From PBB1 sp043749095 (lineage in GTDB: Bacteria > Pseudomonadota > Gammaproteobacteria > Burkholderiales > Burkholderiaceae_C): a DNA stretch of 23,173 nucleotides. The stretch spans positions 1-23,173 of the forward strand of contig JAYVEB010000352.1 of NCBI GenBank assembly GCA_043749095.1, given 5' to 3'. Shown piece by piece: positions 22,267 to 23,173 of the stretch (its first letter is position 1; the number at the start of each line of letters is the position of its first letter). Below the pieces are notes generated by a model. That model had not been told where the DNA came from. It saw only the letters and a list, made by a program, of their open reading frames with translations, and searched no databases. Both the position numbers and the translations under genes were made by a program.

Positions 22267-23173
22267 ATGAGCACACGAACCTACGAACCGATCGCCCCAC
22301 AGCGCGTTGCCTTTCTTGGGCTGGGCGTGATGGGCCACCCGATGGCTGGCCATCTGGTACGTGCCGGGCACCAGGTCACCGTCTACAATCGGACTCGGTC
22401 GAAGGCTGATGCGTGGGTCGGCGAGCACGGCGCCTTCAACGCGATGGCGGCGTCAACGCCGCGCGAAGCGGTGAACGGCGTGATGCTGGTGTTCGCCTGC
22501 GTCGGCAACGATGACGATCTGCGCTCGGTGGTGAAGGGCGAGCACGGCGCTTTCGCGGGCATGGCGCCCGGCGCGGTGTTCGTCGACCACACCACAGCAT
22601 CGGCCGTGGTGGCGCGCGAACTCAGCGCCTCGGCGCTGCCACTCGGCCTGCGCTTCATCGATGCCCCGGTGTCCGGCGGCAACCTCGGCGCAGTCAATGG
22701 GACGCTCACGGTGATGTGCGGTGGCGATGCCGCCGCGTTCGCACGCATGCAACCGGTCGCAATGGCTTACTCGAAAGCAGTGACCCTGCTCGGCGACAGT
22801 GGCGCGGGCCAGCTGGCGAAGATGGTCAACCAGATCGCGATTGCCGGCTTGGTGCAGGGCCTGGCCGAAGCGCTCGCCTTCGGCGACAAAGCCGGCCTCG
22901 ACATGAAAGCGGTGCTGGCCGTGATCGGCAAGGGCGCCGCGCAGAGCTGGCAGATGGACCACCGCGGCCCGACGATGGTCGAGGGCAAGTTCGACTTCGG
23001 CTTCGCCGTCGATTGGATGCGCAAAGATCTCGGGCTGTGCCTCGCTGAGGCGCGCACGAAAGGCGTGGCGCGTCCCGTGACGGCGCTCGTCGACCAATTC
23101 TACGCGCGGGTGCAGGCGCAGGGCGGCGGACGATGGGATTCGTCGAGCCTACTGCGGGTGTTGCGCGACCCGC
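22267..23173 (+). CDS. NAD(P)-dependent beta-hydroxyacid dehydrogenase family oxidoreductase (3' end outside window)
   Basis: 302 residues are visible with no stop before the window edge; the family is usually about 290-300 long, so only a few residues should be missing. The Rossmann motif GLGVMG is at 18-23, the substrate motif DAPVSGG at 132-138, and the catalytic Lys is K185 in GQLAKMVNQ. This matches the 3-hydroxyisobutyrate / tartronate semialdehyde reductase family; the exact substrate cannot be fixed from the sequence. The ATG at 22267 has no strong ribosome site. It follows pilU after 192 bases of palindromic DNA and is probably an independent transcript. Confidence 0.87.
   Translation, partial: MSTRTYEPIAPQRVAFLGLGVMGHPMAGHLVRAGHQVTVYNRTRSKADAWVGEHGAFNAMAASTPREAVNGVMLVFACVGNDDDLRSVVKGEHGAFAGMAPGAVFVDHTTASAVVARELSASALPLGLRFIDAPVSGGNLGAVNGTLTVMCGGDAAAFARMQPVAMAYSKAVTLLGDSGAGQLAKMVNQIAIAGLVQGLAEALAFGDKAGLDMKAVLAVIGKGAAQSWQMDHRGPTMVEGKFDFGFAVDWMRKDLGLCLAEARTKGVARPVTALVDQFYARVQAQGGGRWDSSSLLRVLRDP

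Overview
The window reads as chromosomal DNA from a GC-rich betaproteobacterium of the order Burkholderiales, probably near the Leptothrix/Rubrivivax/Ideonella group. I infer this from the gene families and their wording (PhaM-type granule protein, DUF3567 and DUF3108 proteins, methionine synthase split into separate genes, PilT/PilU beside YggS) and from the strong G/C preference at third codon positions. No rRNA, tRNA, CRISPR array, transposase or prophage gene was seen. Apart from short intergenic stretches, all under 300 bases, the window is packed with 19 protein genes, two of them cut by the window edges.

Left part (1-6326): a minus-strand group holds a membrane-anchored retropepsin-like protease, a PhaM-type polyhydroxyalkanoate granule protein and a FIST-domain sensory protein; the last two overlap by ATGA. 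Rightward follow a DUF3108 envelope protein, a small DUF3567 protein and a membrane GGDEF-EAL protein. In that protein the EAL phosphodiesterase motifs are intact, the GGDEF domain looks dead, and the membrane sensor resembles an MHYT domain that has lost its Met-His ligands.

Middle (6372-14101): a homocysteine-methyltransferase-only MetH gene converges on a RES-Xre toxin-antitoxin pair, which is divergent from ubiA. Then comes a manganese module: mntR on the plus strand, with all six manganese ligands conserved, converging on a minus-strand sitABCD-type ABC importer operon. The four importer genes are chained by ATGA/GTGA overlaps. The sitA promoter has TGGACA-N17-TACACT, with a TAGC-N4-GCTA palindrome overlapping the -10 and spacer that resembles the enterobacterial MntR operator, so MntR can be proposed to shut the importer off when manganese is plentiful.

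Right part (14102-23173): on the minus strand lie yggS, putA, a CsgG-like lipoprotein gene and proC. The familiar yggS-proC neighbourhood is thus split by the proline-degrading enzyme and an orphan CsgG-family lipoprotein. Divergent from yggS are pilT and pilU, the type IV pilus retraction ATPases, with an 11-bp perfect hairpin in the shared intergenic region. After pilU a run of four back-to-back palindromes precedes a beta-hydroxyacid-dehydrogenase-family gene cut by the window edge.

No wholly new multi-gene system is evident. The parts most worth a second look are the ligand-less MHYT-like c-di-GMP phosphodiesterase, the putative MntR operator on the sit promoter, the RES-Xre operator, the CsgG-like lipoprotein within a proline-metabolism cluster, and several structured intergenic regions.
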